Assembly: GCF_900155525.1 (NCBI RefSeq)
Contig: NZ_LT706952.1
Location: forward strand, 630,406-694,405
DNA length: 64,000 bases
Source of the DNA: Mailhella massiliensis
GTDB lineage: Bacteria; Desulfobacterota; Desulfovibrionia; Desulfovibrionales; Desulfovibrionaceae
Direction: 5' to 3'
Shown piece after piece: positions 19,547 through 27,634 of this stretch. The notes beneath the pieces were generated by a model. That model was not told where the DNA came from, did not search any database, and worked only from the letters and a program-made list of their open reading frames with translations. Both the position numbers and the translations under genes were made by a program. Every line of letters starts with the position of its first letter. Position 1 is the stretch's first letter.

Positions 19547-20475
19547 TGCTGTACGATGCCGCTGTCATCGGCGCGGGGCCGGCCGGGATCACCGCGGCCC
19601 TGTATCTGATCCGTTCCGGCCTCAGCGTGGCGCTGGTGGAGAACTCCGCCACGGGCGGGCAGATACTGAGCACGGCAGAAATAGAAAACTATCCCGGCTT
19701 TCCCAAGAGCATCAAGGGCTGGGAACTGGCCGACCTCTTCGACGCGCATCTTAACGGCTACCCCGTGGAGCGCGTGCGCGGCAAGGTGCTTGCCGTAGAG
19801 GAACAGGAAGGCAAAACCTTCCGCATCTCTCTTGCCGAAGGCAGGGAGCTGGAAGCGAAAACCGTGGTCGCCTGCACGGGCGCGCATCACCGCACGCTGG
19901 GCGCTCCCGGGGAAGACAGCTTCCTCGGCCGGGGCGTTTCCTACTGCGCCGTGTGCGACGGCAACTTCTACCGCGGCCGCGACGTGGTCGTGGTGGGCGG
20001 CGGAAACTCCGCCCTGGAAGAAGCCCTGTACCTTTCCCGCATCGTGAACAAGGTGTACATCGTGCACCGCCGCGACGCCTTCCGCGGGGCCATGGTCTAC
20101 CAGAACAAGATTCGCGAAGCCGCCAACATCGAGCTTGTGACCGGCTGCGTCGTGGAGGAAATCCGCGGCGGCAGCGCCGGCATGGACTCCGTGGTCGTCC
20201 GCCGCGTGGACAGCGGGGAAACGCGCACCATCGCCGCCGAGGGCATCTTCATCTATGTGGGCATGGAGCCCATCAGCGGTTATCTCCCCGCCGGGGTTGA
20301 CCGCGATGCCGCAGGCTTCGTGAAGACGGACGCCGAAATGTGCACGAACCTCCCCGGCATTTTCGCCGCGGGCGACATACGTTCCAAGCGCTGCCGCCAG
20401 GTCAGCAGCGCCGTGGGCGACGGAGCCACCGCGGCCACCGCGGCTTCGTCCTATCTGGAGCACTGGAATGCGTAA
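19546..20475 (+). CDS. trxB: Thioredoxin reductase
   Basis: A 309-aa flavoprotein: N-terminal FAD dinucleotide motif VIGAGPAGITAALYL, redox-active CxxC in YCAVCDGNFYRGRD, NAD(P)H motif VVVGGGNSALEEALYLS, and the C-terminal FAD motif GIFAAGDIRSKRCRQV. It reduces the adjacent TrxA. Length and motif order are those of low-Mr thioredoxin reductases. The nucleotide motif is followed by HRRDAFRG; which pyridine nucleotide it prefers cannot be decided by eye. The 3' end overlaps the bamD start by eight bases. Confidence 0.95.
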   Translation: MLYDAAVIGAGPAGITAALYLIRSGLSVALVENSATGGQILSTAEIENYPGFPKSIKGWELADLFDAHLNGYPVERVRGKVLAVEEQEGKTFRISLAEGRELEAKTVVACTGAHHRTLGAPGEDSFLGRGVSYCAVCDGNFYRGRDVVVVGGGNSALEEALYLSRIVNKVYIVHRRDAFRGAMVYQNKIREAANIELVTGCVVEEIRGGSAGMDSVVVRRVDSGETRTIAAEGIFIYVGMEPISGYLPAGVDRDAAGFVKTDAEMCTNLPGIFAAGDIRSKRCRQVSSAVGDGATAATAASSYLEHWNA

Positions 20476-21193
20476 ACTGTTTGTCATGGGGGCGCTTGTC
20501 TGCACGCTCTTTCTGAGCGGCTGCAGCATAGTGGATGAATACTTCCTGCCGCCGCCCGACGATACGGTGCAGGAAATCTTTGAGGCCGGCAACGATGCCA
20601 TGCGGGAAAAGAACTATTCCCAGGCCATCGTGTATTATACCCGCATCAAGGATGAATTCCCCTTCAGCCCCTACGTCATAGAATCCGAACTGGCGCTGGC
20701 GGACGCGCACTATCTCGATGAGGACTATATCCTTGCGGCGGAAGCCTACAAGGATTTCGAGACGCTGCACCCCCGTCACGAAGCCATCCCCTATGTGCTC
20801 TATCAGCTCGGCATGTCGCTGAAGAAATCCTATAATTCCATCGACCACTCCGCCACGGCGGTGAACGAGGCCTTGGAATACTTCACCAGGCTTCAGCAGG
20901 AATACCCCGACACGGAATACGGCAAAAACGCCGCCGAGCGTATTGCCGAATGCCGGAAAACGCTGGCCCAGCGAGAGCTGTTCATTGCCAACGTGTTCTG
21001 GGGCATGGAAAACTACCAGGCCGCGTGGACGCGTTACCAGCATGTCGTGCGTACCTACCCCGACGTGAAGGAAGAAGCGGAATACGCGAAAACCAAGGGC
21101 GAGGCGGCATACCTGAAATACCGCCAGGAAGAAGCCCAGAGCATAAGGGAACATCAGCAGGGCAGCTGGAAGGACTGGTTCCGCTGGCTGTAG
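20468..21193 (+). CDS. bamD: Outer-membrane assembly lipoprotein BamD
   Basis: A 241-aa lipoprotein: signal and lipobox LFLSGC (Cys ~residue 19), then several TPR repeats typical of BamD/YfiO (AMREKNYSQAIVYYTRIKDE, ALADAHYLDEDYILAAEAYK, ATAVNEALEYFTRLQQEYP, AERIAECRKTLAQRELFIAN). It is an essential partner of BamA in inserting beta-barrel proteins. The start overlaps trxB by eight bases, and a strong terminator follows. Together with tsaD, trxA and trxB it forms a plus-strand housekeeping run. Confidence 0.92.
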   Translation: MRKLFVMGALVCTLFLSGCSIVDEYFLPPPDDTVQEIFEAGNDAMREKNYSQAIVYYTRIKDEFPFSPYVIESELALADAHYLDEDYILAAEAYKDFETLHPRHEAIPYVLYQLGMSLKKSYNSIDHSATAVNEALEYFTRLQQEYPDTEYGKNAAERIAECRKTLAQRELFIANVFWGMENYQAAWTRYQHVVRTYPDVKEEAEYAKTKGEAAYLKYRQEEAQSIREHQQGSWKDWFRWL

Positions 21194-21213
21194 ACTGAAC
21201 CTTCCGTAAAAAA

Positions 21214-21240
21214 GCGTCGGCACAAGCCGACGCTTTTTTT
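21214..21240 (+). terminator. Strong rho-independent terminator after bamD
   Basis: An 8-bp GC stem GCGTCGGC/GCCGACGC with an ACAA loop followed by seven T. An A-run on the other side makes it potentially bidirectional. Confidence 0.95.
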
Positions 21241-21838
21241 ATGCCCGGAAACATACCTGCCGTTCCGGGGAACATGCGCTCTGCCAAAAATCCTCCTCGC
21301 CGGCAGAAAGAACAGGCGGGAGTTTTCCGTTCCGTGCGCCCCTCTCACGGCACATCGCCCCGCCTCCGCACCAGCGCACGGTACGTCCCGCGCCCAGTCC
21401 TGCGGCAAAACGCGCCGTCTCTTTTCCTGTGGCCAACCTTCCCCGAAGAACTGCTCCACGCCCAGAACAGCCCGGGGCTTCCTCGCGGTACGGCAGCGGG
21501 AAGAGGAGGCGCGGCTTCCCGAAACCGGTGCGCCACGCTGCACGGGGCACCATGAACCGGGCGCAGAACATGCCCCAAAAACATGCCGCAGAGAGAAACG
21601 CCGGGACAGGGGCTGCCCGGACACGGGAAGTCCCCGAAGCTGCGCGGACGGCATCATTCGGACCGGACAAGAGGGAAGAACGCGCGCCGCAGCAGCAAAA
21701 AACGCCGCAGGCGGCAACTCATGCGGAAAAATGGGGTTTCCGCCGCAGGAAAAGCCCCTCTTCTCTGGACAGCGGGGCCGGTTTCACTCTAGTCTAAGAA
21801 CACTTTTCATGACAGAGCAAAACTGAGGAGGACCTCCC
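21241..21838. other. GC-rich intergenic stretch without a recognisable gene
   Basis: About 600 bases between the bamD terminator and the binding-protein gene. Overlapping short open frames exist on both strands but their translations are Arg/Pro-rich, without motifs or good ribosome binding sites. The last ~75 bases must hold the promoter of the next gene; no convincing -35/-10 pair was seen. Confidence 0.5.
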
Positions 21839-22618
21839 ATGCTCAAACAGTTCCTTACGGCCTCGATCATTCTTGCCGCCGTCACCGGCCTCACCGTCAA
21901 CGATGCCGAGGCGAGAAGCCTTGCGGAAATCAAGTCCAGCGGCAAGCTTCTGGTCGGCACCACGGGCGACTACAAGCCCATGAGCTACCTGAACAAGGAA
22001 ACCGGCAAGTACGAAGGCTTCGATGCGGAAATGGCCGCCTCTCTGGCCAAGAAGCTCGGTGTGGAACTCGTGTATGTGCCCACCACCTGGAAGACCCTTC
22101 AGGAAGATACCCTGGCCGACAAGTTCGACGTGGCCATGTGCGGCATTACCGTGACCGATGCGCGCAAGCAGATGATGGCCATGTCCGACCCGTACCTCAC
22201 CTTCGGCAAGACCATCCTCGTCACCAAGACCAAGGAAGCCCAGTTCAAGTCTCTGGACGACGTGAACCAGCCTTCCGTGCGCGTGATGTACAACCCCGGC
22301 GGCACCAACGAGAAGTTCGCCAAGGAATCCACGCCCAAGGCCCAGCTCATCATGCATGAACACAACGCCGAAATTCCCGGTCTCGTGGGCGAAGGCAAGG
22401 CCGACGTCATGATCACCGAAACCATGGAAGCCGTGCGTTACGTCAAGGACAACCCCAAGGTGGCCGCTCCCCTGGTGGACAAGCCCTTCACGCAGAATCA
22501 CTTCGGCGTGCTCATGAGCAAGGAATGCCCCAGCCTCCTCAAGGCCGTGAACGAATGGATGGCCGGCATCAAGGCCGACGGCACCATGGCCAAGTGGGAA
22601 AATCAGTACATCAAGTAG
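21839..22618 (+). CDS. Periplasmic solute-binding protein family 3 (PheC-like cyclohexadienyl dehydratase or amino-acid binding protein)
   Basis: A 259-aa exported protein (signal peptide to about residue 25, ...VNDAEA). The mature protein is a two-lobed family-3 binding protein: GTTGDYKPMSYLNKETGKYE, GFDAEMAASLAKKLGVELVY, DVAMCGITVTDARKQMM and ADVMITETMEAVRYV. The opening TTGDYxP and the MITETMEA stretch recall the periplasmic cyclohexadienyl dehydratase PheC, which evolved from this fold; a plain ABC binding protein is the alternative. No permease or ATPase genes are adjacent, which favours an enzyme or a sensor-feeding role. It is monocistronic, with GAGGAGG before the ATG and a strong terminator after the stop. 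Confidence 0.82.
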   Translation: MLKQFLTASIILAAVTGLTVNDAEARSLAEIKSSGKLLVGTTGDYKPMSYLNKETGKYEGFDAEMAASLAKKLGVELVYVPTTWKTLQEDTLADKFDVAMCGITVTDARKQMMAMSDPYLTFGKTILVTKTKEAQFKSLDDVNQPSVRVMYNPGGTNEKFAKESTPKAQLIMHEHNAEIPGLVGEGKADVMITETMEAVRYVKDNPKVAAPLVDKPFTQNHFGVLMSKECPSLLKAVNEWMAGIKADGTMAKWENQYIK

Positions 22619-22676
22619 GCAGCACGATGCACGCCGCCGGGGTTCCCTGCGGTACCCCTGCGGCATGACTGCGCAT

Positions 22677-22712
22677 AAAAGCCGGGTCGGAGACAGCTCC
22701 GCCCGGCTTTTT
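22677..22712 (+). terminator. Rho-independent terminator after the family-3 binding protein gene
   Basis: A long stem, 22677-22692 with 22697-22711, one mismatch, ACAG loop, with A-run on one side and TTTTT on the other. Confidence 0.88.
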
Positions 22713-23026
22713 CCATCGCGTGTAACCCAAAGAACGAAGGAACAGCATTCCGGTACGGGGAAACGTATGGCAAAACCAAAACCATGCGGCAATCCCTCAT
22801 CATGCAGCCTCCCCCTTTCCCGGAACGGAGGCGGGGCCTTTTACGACCTGCCGCTCGGACATGCCGAAAGCGCATAGACCGCGGCAGGATTCGGGCTTTT
22901 CCCCCCTTCTCTTCTCTGCGACAAAAGGCAACTTCTCCCTGTTCCGTGGAATGGCCCTGTTTTCCGCACGATTCTGAGACTCCCCCCCCCGCACGCTCTT
23001 GCGGCAGGCAGACCTGAAAAGCAAAA
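22713..23026. other. Intergenic stretch between convergent genes, no gene seen
   Basis: About 310 bases between the terminator and the 3' end of the sensor kinase gene on the minus strand. No supported open frame, RNA gene or repeat was recognised. Confidence 0.5.
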
Positions 23027-24973
23027 CTACGGCGTTTCTCTTTCCGCACGGAAGGAAAGAGACATGGTGGAGCCTGCCCCCACGGCGGAATGGGCCTCGA
23101 TATGCCCCTCGTGCAGTTCCACGATATGCCGGGAAATGTACAGCCCCAGGCCGAAGCCGCGGCTCCCCTTGGTGGAGAAGAACGGCTCGAAAATCTTCTT
23201 TCTGTTCTCCTCATCTATGCCGCTGCCGCAGTCCGATACCTCCAGCACCACGCGCCCCTCCTCGCAGCGGCCCTCCAGCACCAGCGCGCGGAAATCCTTC
23301 TCTTCCATGCTGTCCAGCGCGTTGATCATGAGGTTCAGCACCAGTTGTTCCAGAAGCGTGCGGTTGCCCCGCATGGGCAGGCTTTGCGGCAGCAGACTCT
23401 CATCCACCCTTACCGTACGCAGGCGCGGCCTGAGGAAGAAAAGAGCCTCCCGAGCGATGAGGGCAAGGTTCTGACTTTCATACTGCACGGAATCGGGCAG
23501 GGCCAGATGCATGAGGCGGCGCGTGGTGTTCACCGCCCTTTCTCCGTTGCGGTGTATGGCCTTCAGAAGCGGCCGCAGGGGACTTTCTTCCGGGCAGTCT
23601 TCCAGCGCCAGTTCCGCGTTGGCCATGACGATGCCTATGGGATTGTTGATTTCGTGCGCCACCCCGGCGGCCATTTTACCGAGCACGGCCAGCCTTTCCA
23701 TTTCCATGACCTGCCTGTCCAGCCTGCGCCGCTCCGTCATGTCGCGCCCGATGAGGCAGATGGCGTAGGGAGAAGCCTCCATATCGGCCATGAAGAGGTT
23801 GATCTCCAGCACGAGTTCCTTGTCCGTACCCGGGGCCAGAGTGATTTCCCGGCGCAGGGCGCCCTTCTGCGGAATAAGTTCCACAAAGCGTTCCAGGCAT
23901 CCGTTGGTTTCCTGGCAGAGCGCCTCCATAAGCACGGCGCTGTGCCCGCTCTCACCGATATGCAGCACGCTTCGCGCCGCCCTGTTGGAAAGCCTGATCT
24001 GTCCGTCCGCATCCAGCAGAAGGATGATATCCGGCGATTCCTCGATAAGGTCGCGATATTTTCTTTCCGAACGTATGAGCCTGCGCGAGACTTTGCGCAC
24101 CTGTCGCTTGAGCGCGTATATCCAGGTGACCGTGGCGAGAAAAACGCAGAAAAGCAGCGCCGCCGTACAAAGAATATGGTAACGGTACAGTTCCCAGATG
24201 CCGGGCACATACAGCGAACGTCCCAGCCACTTGGAACGCAGAGACTCCACCTCTCCGCTTTCCTCAAGATGTACCAGAGCGCTCGTCATGCGCTCCAGAA
24301 GGCCGGACTGCCGACCCACCATCATGACCATGGGAATACGTTCGAGGGAACCTCCCATCACACGGATATTCTTGTATTTCTTGCTCTGTACGATATGGAA
24401 GGCCATCTCCACGGAACTGGCAATGTAGGCTTCCGCCTCGCCCCCCACCAGACGGTTCAGCGCATTGGTGATGGAATCGGCCTGCACCACGGTGCAGCCC
24501 ATGTCCAGCATCTTGGGAATGTAGGTATCGCCGCGCTGAAGAATGACCCTGCGCCCGGCAAGGTCGCGCTCCATGGTGAACTGATGCTCCTGCCCCGCCA
24601 CCAGAATGGCGCGGTTCAGAGCCAGCGGCGTGACCAGAACATCGGAAAAATCGTTCTTCAAATTGACGGGCAGAAGGCCCACCATGGCGTCGATTTCGCC
24701 GCGCTGAAGCTTCTGTTCCAGTTTCCGCGCGTTGCTCTGCACGAAAACAATATCCATCTTGAGTTCCCGGGCCATTTTCACGCTGAGGTCCACGGCAAGT
24801 CCGAGCAGACCGTCGCGGCTTTCGTTCAGAAAGGAAAGAGGCGCGGAATGAGGAGGCACGCCGATGACGAGCCTCCTCGTTCCGTTTCCCTGACCGGAGG
24901 GAGCGCTCCACAAAAGCGACGGCACAAGACACAGCATCAGAACGGCGACAAGTGCAAAGAACGTACGACGCAT
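23027..24973 (-). CDS. Sensor histidine kinase with periplasmic solute-binding (family 3) domain and PAS domain
   Basis: A 648-aa kinase. The frame opens at 25048, but the ATG at 24973 (MRRTFFALVAVLML) has GAGGAG seven bases upstream and starts a signal/anchor sequence. Order: N-terminal hydrophobic segment (~5-22), periplasmic SBP_bac_3 domain (~35-255), transmembrane helix (~264-288), PAS (~300-412), HisKA with phospho-acceptor His440 in AAGVAHEINNPIG, N box NLMINALDS, G boxes DCGSGID and GFGLGLY. It should sense a small ligand in the periplasm and phosphorylate a response regulator, most likely the NtrC-type protein at 29599-30993, since both flank the sulfotransferase genes (inference). 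It is divergent from the first of these, with shared dyads between them. Confidence 0.9.
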   Translation of the reverse strand: MRRTFFALVAVLMLCLVPSLLWSAPSGQGNGTRRLVIGVPPHSAPLSFLNESRDGLLGLAVDLSVKMARELKMDIVFVQSNARKLEQKLQRGEIDAMVGLLPVNLKNDFSDVLVTPLALNRAILVAGQEHQFTMERDLAGRRVILQRGDTYIPKMLDMGCTVVQADSITNALNRLVGGEAEAYIASSVEMAFHIVQSKKYKNIRVMGGSLERIPMVMMVGRQSGLLERMTSALVHLEESGEVESLRSKWLGRSLYVPGIWELYRYHILCTAALLFCVFLATVTWIYALKRQVRKVSRRLIRSERKYRDLIEESPDIILLLDADGQIRLSNRAARSVLHIGESGHSAVLMEALCQETNGCLERFVELIPQKGALRREITLAPGTDKELVLEINLFMADMEASPYAICLIGRDMTERRRLDRQVMEMERLAVLGKMAAGVAHEINNPIGIVMANAELALEDCPEESPLRPLLKAIHRNGERAVNTTRRLMHLALPDSVQYESQNLALIAREALFFLRPRLRTVRVDESLLPQSLPMRGNRTLLEQLVLNLMINALDSMEEKDFRALVLEGRCEEGRVVLEVSDCGSGIDEENRKKIFEPFFSTKGSRGFGLGLYISRHIVELHEGHIEAHSAVGAGSTMSLSFRAERETP

Positions 24974-25031
24974 GGCAAAACTCCTCGCCATGATAAAACA
25001 CCATGCGCCCTTTTGCCGCAAGGGAAAAAAG

Positions 25032-25080
25032 CGTGCGGTTTTTCGCACACAAGGCTCTTCTCTGTGCGGAAATCCTCACG
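25032..25080. promoter_or_regulatory. Two inverted-repeat sites, candidate enhancer for the ASST regulon
   Basis: Site 1 (25032-25049) reads on the minus strand TGTGCGAAAAACCGCACG. Site 2 (25063-25080) reads on the plus strand TGTGCGGAAATCCTCACG. They share TGTGCG-N6-YKCACG and lie 53-100 bases upstream of the sigma-54 -24 box at 25133. A similar dyad recurs upstream of 27546 and, weaker, upstream of 31191. Confidence 0.6.
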
Positions 25081-25132
25081 CATCCGGTTGCAAAAAATAA
25101 AAATCCCCCTGATATAACAATAAAAATCACAA

Positions 25133-25148
25133 TGGCACGTTCTTTGCT
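25133..25148 (+). promoter_or_regulatory. Sigma-54 promoter of the first ASST gene
   Basis: TGGCACGTTCTTTGCT matches TGGCACG-N4-TTGCW exactly, 47-62 bases before the ATG at 25195. Confidence 0.88.
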
Positions 25149-25194
25149 AAAGCATGGATAAACACGTTCCGCCTTCAACCACAAAGGAAGATAC

Positions 25195-26655
25195 ATGAAC
25201 CGTCGTCAATTTCTCATGGGGCTGTCCGCGGCCGCTGCCGCCACGGCAGCGCCTTCTTTAAGCTGGGCGTTCCCATCCGTGTTCCCCCACGGCACTACCA
25301 TCTACAAGCCGGAAAAATGCTGGAACGGCTATACCGTGTTCGGTGTGGAAACGGCCGGACAGGGCTGCGTGCTCATCGACATGAACGGCAACGTCGTGCA
25401 TGAATGGAAAAACGTGAACGAGCTCGAACACCCCTCAAAACTGCTCAGGGGCGGTTACATCATGGGCGCCACCCGCCAGAAGCCGGAAATGAAGGGCCGC
25501 ACCTACGGCGACCCCATGTCCGCCGACCTTTCCATCTGCGACTGGAACGGCAAGATCGTACGCAACATTCCCCTTGCGGGTATGCATCACGACTTTCAGG
25601 TGGAAGGCAACCCCACCGGATACCACAGCCCGGACATGCCCGTGGAATACAAGCCGGAAGGCAAAATTCTCGTGCTTTCGCACCTGTTCACCGAAAACCC
25701 GGCCATTACGAAGAAAAAGCCCCTGGACGACGACTATATCTTCGAGATGGACAAGGACAACAACATCATCTGGGACTGGAAGGCCTGCGAGCACTTCGAC
25801 GAGCTGAAGCTCCCCGAAGATCTCAAGAAAACCATGTACAAGTTCCCCACCTGGCAGATGACCCGCACCCCGGGCGTGAAGGCGGCGGACTGGATGCACA
25901 TGAACTCCGCCTCCACCCTCGGCCCCAACCACTGGTATGACGAAGACCCGGTGAAGTACGCGGTCTTCCACCCCGACAACATCATCTGCTCCTGCCGTCA
26001 GCTCAACACCTGCTTCATCATCGACAAGGCGAGCAAGAAAATCGTGTGGCAGATAGGCCCCACCTTCTACCCCGACGACAAGTGGGAATTCGGCGGCAAG
26101 GAATACAAGCGCGCCCTGTACAGGCTCGGCCAGATCGTTGGTCAGCACCACTGCCACATGATTCCCAGGGGCCTGCCCGGAGCAGGAAACATTCTCGTGT
26201 ACGACAACGGCGGCTTCGCCGGCTACGGCGAACGGAACCCCACCTCCCCCATGGGCTGGAGCAACGCACGGCGCGACTATTCCCGCGTCCTCGAGTTCGA
26301 CCCGGTCACGCTCAAAAAGGTGTGGGAGCACTCCGCCGCCACCATGGGCCTGCGCGAAACCTACAAGTTCTACAGCGATTATGTAAGCTCCGCCCAGCGC
26401 CTGCCCAACGGCAACACCCTCATCACCAACGGCGCCGTGGGGCAGTTCCAGGAAGTCACTCCCGATCACGAAATCGTGTGGGAATACATAAGCCCCTGGT
26501 ACAACCCCAACGGCAGATTCAACCTGGTGTACCGCGCCTACCGCGTGCCCTACGACTATGTGCCCCAGCTCAAGAAGCCGCAGGAATTCGCCGTGACCCC
26601 GCCGGAAAACACCACCTTCACCATTCCCGCCAGCAAGACGCCCTACAAGGCATAA
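25195..26655 (+). CDS. Arylsulfate sulfotransferase (ASST) family protein, Tat-exported
   Basis: A 486-aa protein with a twin-arginine leader (MNRRQFLMGLSAAAAATAAP). The mature part is a beta-propeller of the ASST family (PF05935-type), with the characteristic segments DWMHMNSASTLG, HHCHMIPRGLPGAGN and ILVYDNGGFAGYG, and repeated blade endings such as KIVWQIGP, KKVWEHS and EIVWEY. Known ASSTs transfer sulfuryl groups from aryl sulfate donors to phenolic acceptors in the periplasm through a sulfo-histidine, without PAPS. The substrate here is unknown. It is driven by a perfect sigma-54 promoter and followed by two small HhH protein genes. The DsbL/DsbI pair that accompanies enterobacterial AssT is absent. 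Confidence 0.85.
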   Translation: MNRRQFLMGLSAAAAATAAPSLSWAFPSVFPHGTTIYKPEKCWNGYTVFGVETAGQGCVLIDMNGNVVHEWKNVNELEHPSKLLRGGYIMGATRQKPEMKGRTYGDPMSADLSICDWNGKIVRNIPLAGMHHDFQVEGNPTGYHSPDMPVEYKPEGKILVLSHLFTENPAITKKKPLDDDYIFEMDKDNNIIWDWKACEHFDELKLPEDLKKTMYKFPTWQMTRTPGVKAADWMHMNSASTLGPNHWYDEDPVKYAVFHPDNIICSCRQLNTCFIIDKASKKIVWQIGPTFYPDDKWEFGGKEYKRALYRLGQIVGQHHCHMIPRGLPGAGNILVYDNGGFAGYGERNPTSPMGWSNARRDYSRVLEFDPVTLKKVWEHSAATMGLRETYKFYSDYVSSAQRLPNGNTLITNGAVGQFQEVTPDHEIVWEYISPWYNPNGRFNLVYRAYRVPYDYVPQLKKPQEFAVTPPENTTFTIPASKTPYKA

Positions 26656-26767
26656 CCTCCTGCGTAACGGCATCCGCCTTCGCCTCCATCTCTTCCTCCT
26701 CCCTGCGGGGAAGGGGAAGGCGGATGCCCGAACGAATAAAACACTCCAACGCTCTTGCGGAGCCTTT

Positions 26768-27103
26768 ATGAAAAAAACGCTCTCTTCCCTTCTTCTCGGC
26801 GCATTCCTCTGTGCCGCCTCTCCGGCCCTGGCCGAAGACGTGGAACTCGGCCCCGACGCCTTCGACCTGAACAAGGCAACGGCCGAACAGCTCATGGAAA
26901 TTCCCGACGCCAACATCACCCCGGAAATGGCAAACACCATCGTGGACATGGCCAAAAACAAGCCTTTTGAACTTCCTGAAGATTTTCTGAAGGTTCCGGG
27001 ACTGGACAACCATACGCTCCAGGCCATCAATCCCATTGAGCATGATGGCACACTGTGGTACGATCCTGACGCCGAACTGACGCTGGCCCCGTCAAAGTGC
27101 TGA
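26768..27103 (+). CDS. Small exported helix-hairpin-helix protein A
   Basis: A 111-aa protein: Sec signal (MKKTLSSLLLGAFLCAASPA), then a ComEA-like helix-hairpin-helix unit, DLNKATAEQLMEIPDANITP...FLKVPGLDNHTLQAI, and a unique tail DGTLWYDPDAELTLAPSKC ending in Cys. ComEA-type HhH proteins usually bind DNA during uptake, but no competence genes are here; the hairpin may instead mediate protein contacts. It lies 112 bases after the first ASST gene and 21 bases before a second HhH gene. The weak ribosome site GGAG lies close to the ATG. Confidence 0.78.
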   Translation: MKKTLSSLLLGAFLCAASPALAEDVELGPDAFDLNKATAEQLMEIPDANITPEMANTIVDMAKNKPFELPEDFLKVPGLDNHTLQAINPIEHDGTLWYDPDAELTLAPSKC

Positions 27104-27124
27104 TTTTACCGGAGATTTTTATAC

Positions 27125-27436
27125 ATGACCCGTATTGCCGTACCGCTGCTTGCAGTCTGCATCATGACTGCCCCCGCGTATGCCGGGTCTTTCAGCTTCA
27201 ACAGGGCCGGTGCGGAAAAAATGGTGCGCGACTGCGCGGAGGAAGGCGTTACCCTTCCCATGGATGTCGCCAACGCCATCGTAGCGGCGCGTGAGACAAA
27301 ACGCTTCACCACCTCGGGCGACCTTACCGGCATCCCCGGCATGACGGAAGAGCTCATCAAGGAACTCGACCCCATCGAGGAAGAAAACGACCTCGTTTTC
27401 AACCCCAATGCGCTGCCCGGCATGAGATCGTACTAA
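27125..27436 (+). CDS. Small exported helix-hairpin-helix protein B
   Basis: A 103-aa protein with a short signal peptide (MTRIAVPLLAVCIMTAPAYA) and an HhH-like region: PMDVANAIVAARETKRFTT...DLTGIPGMTEELIKELDPI. Like protein A it ends with an acidic then aromatic tail (EENDLVFNPNALPG) that parallels A's DGTLWYDPDAEL, so the two are diverged duplicates sharing an extra C-terminal motif beyond the HhH. GGAG stands 13 bases before the ATG. It is the last gene before a terminator-like hairpin and a second sigma-54 promoter. Confidence 0.75.
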   Translation: MTRIAVPLLAVCIMTAPAYAGSFSFNRAGAEKMVRDCAEEGVTLPMDVANAIVAARETKRFTTSGDLTGIPGMTEELIKELDPIEEENDLVFNPNALPGMRSY

Positions 27437-27466
27437 CAGCATCGCATTCTCTTGCAACAATGCTGC

Positions 27467-27484
27467 TGTGCGACAGACTGCACA
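27467..27484 (+). promoter_or_regulatory. Inverted-repeat site upstream of the second ASST promoter
   Basis: TGTGCGACAGACTGCACA, a near-perfect dyad matching site 1 at 25032-25049 in half-sites and 6-base spacer (ANANAC). It lies 62-79 bases upstream of the -24 box at 27546. Confidence 0.58.
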
Positions 27485-27511
27485 GCAACGTTCTCTGTGC
27501 GGTTGTTTTTT
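27477..27511 (+). terminator. Probable rho-independent terminator after HhH protein B
   Basis: A 9-bp stem (27477-27485 with 27495-27503, one G-T pair) followed by TGTTTTTT. It overlaps the dyad at 27467-27484, so one of the two readings may be incidental. Confidence 0.55.
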
Positions 27512-27545
27512 CATCGTTTATCAAATCAACATGAAAAAATACAAC

Positions 27546-27561
27546 AGGCACATTTTTTGCA
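27546..27561 (+). promoter_or_regulatory. Sigma-54 promoter of the second ASST gene
   Basis: AGGCACATTTTTTGCA keeps GG at -24 and TTGC at -12 with exact spacing, 74-89 bases before the ATG at 27635. Confidence 0.75.
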
Positions 27562-27634
27562 TAGCATCTCCGTATGTATTTCATATGCGGCACAGCTTAT
27601 TTACTTCATCCACACATCAACTAAGGAGTAGTGT

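Noticed and set aside
21583-21792. A 69-codon basic frame upstream of the family-3 binding protein gene
   Set aside because: Arg/Lys-rich translation in GC-rich DNA with overlapping frames on both strands and no ribosome site; more likely non-coding.
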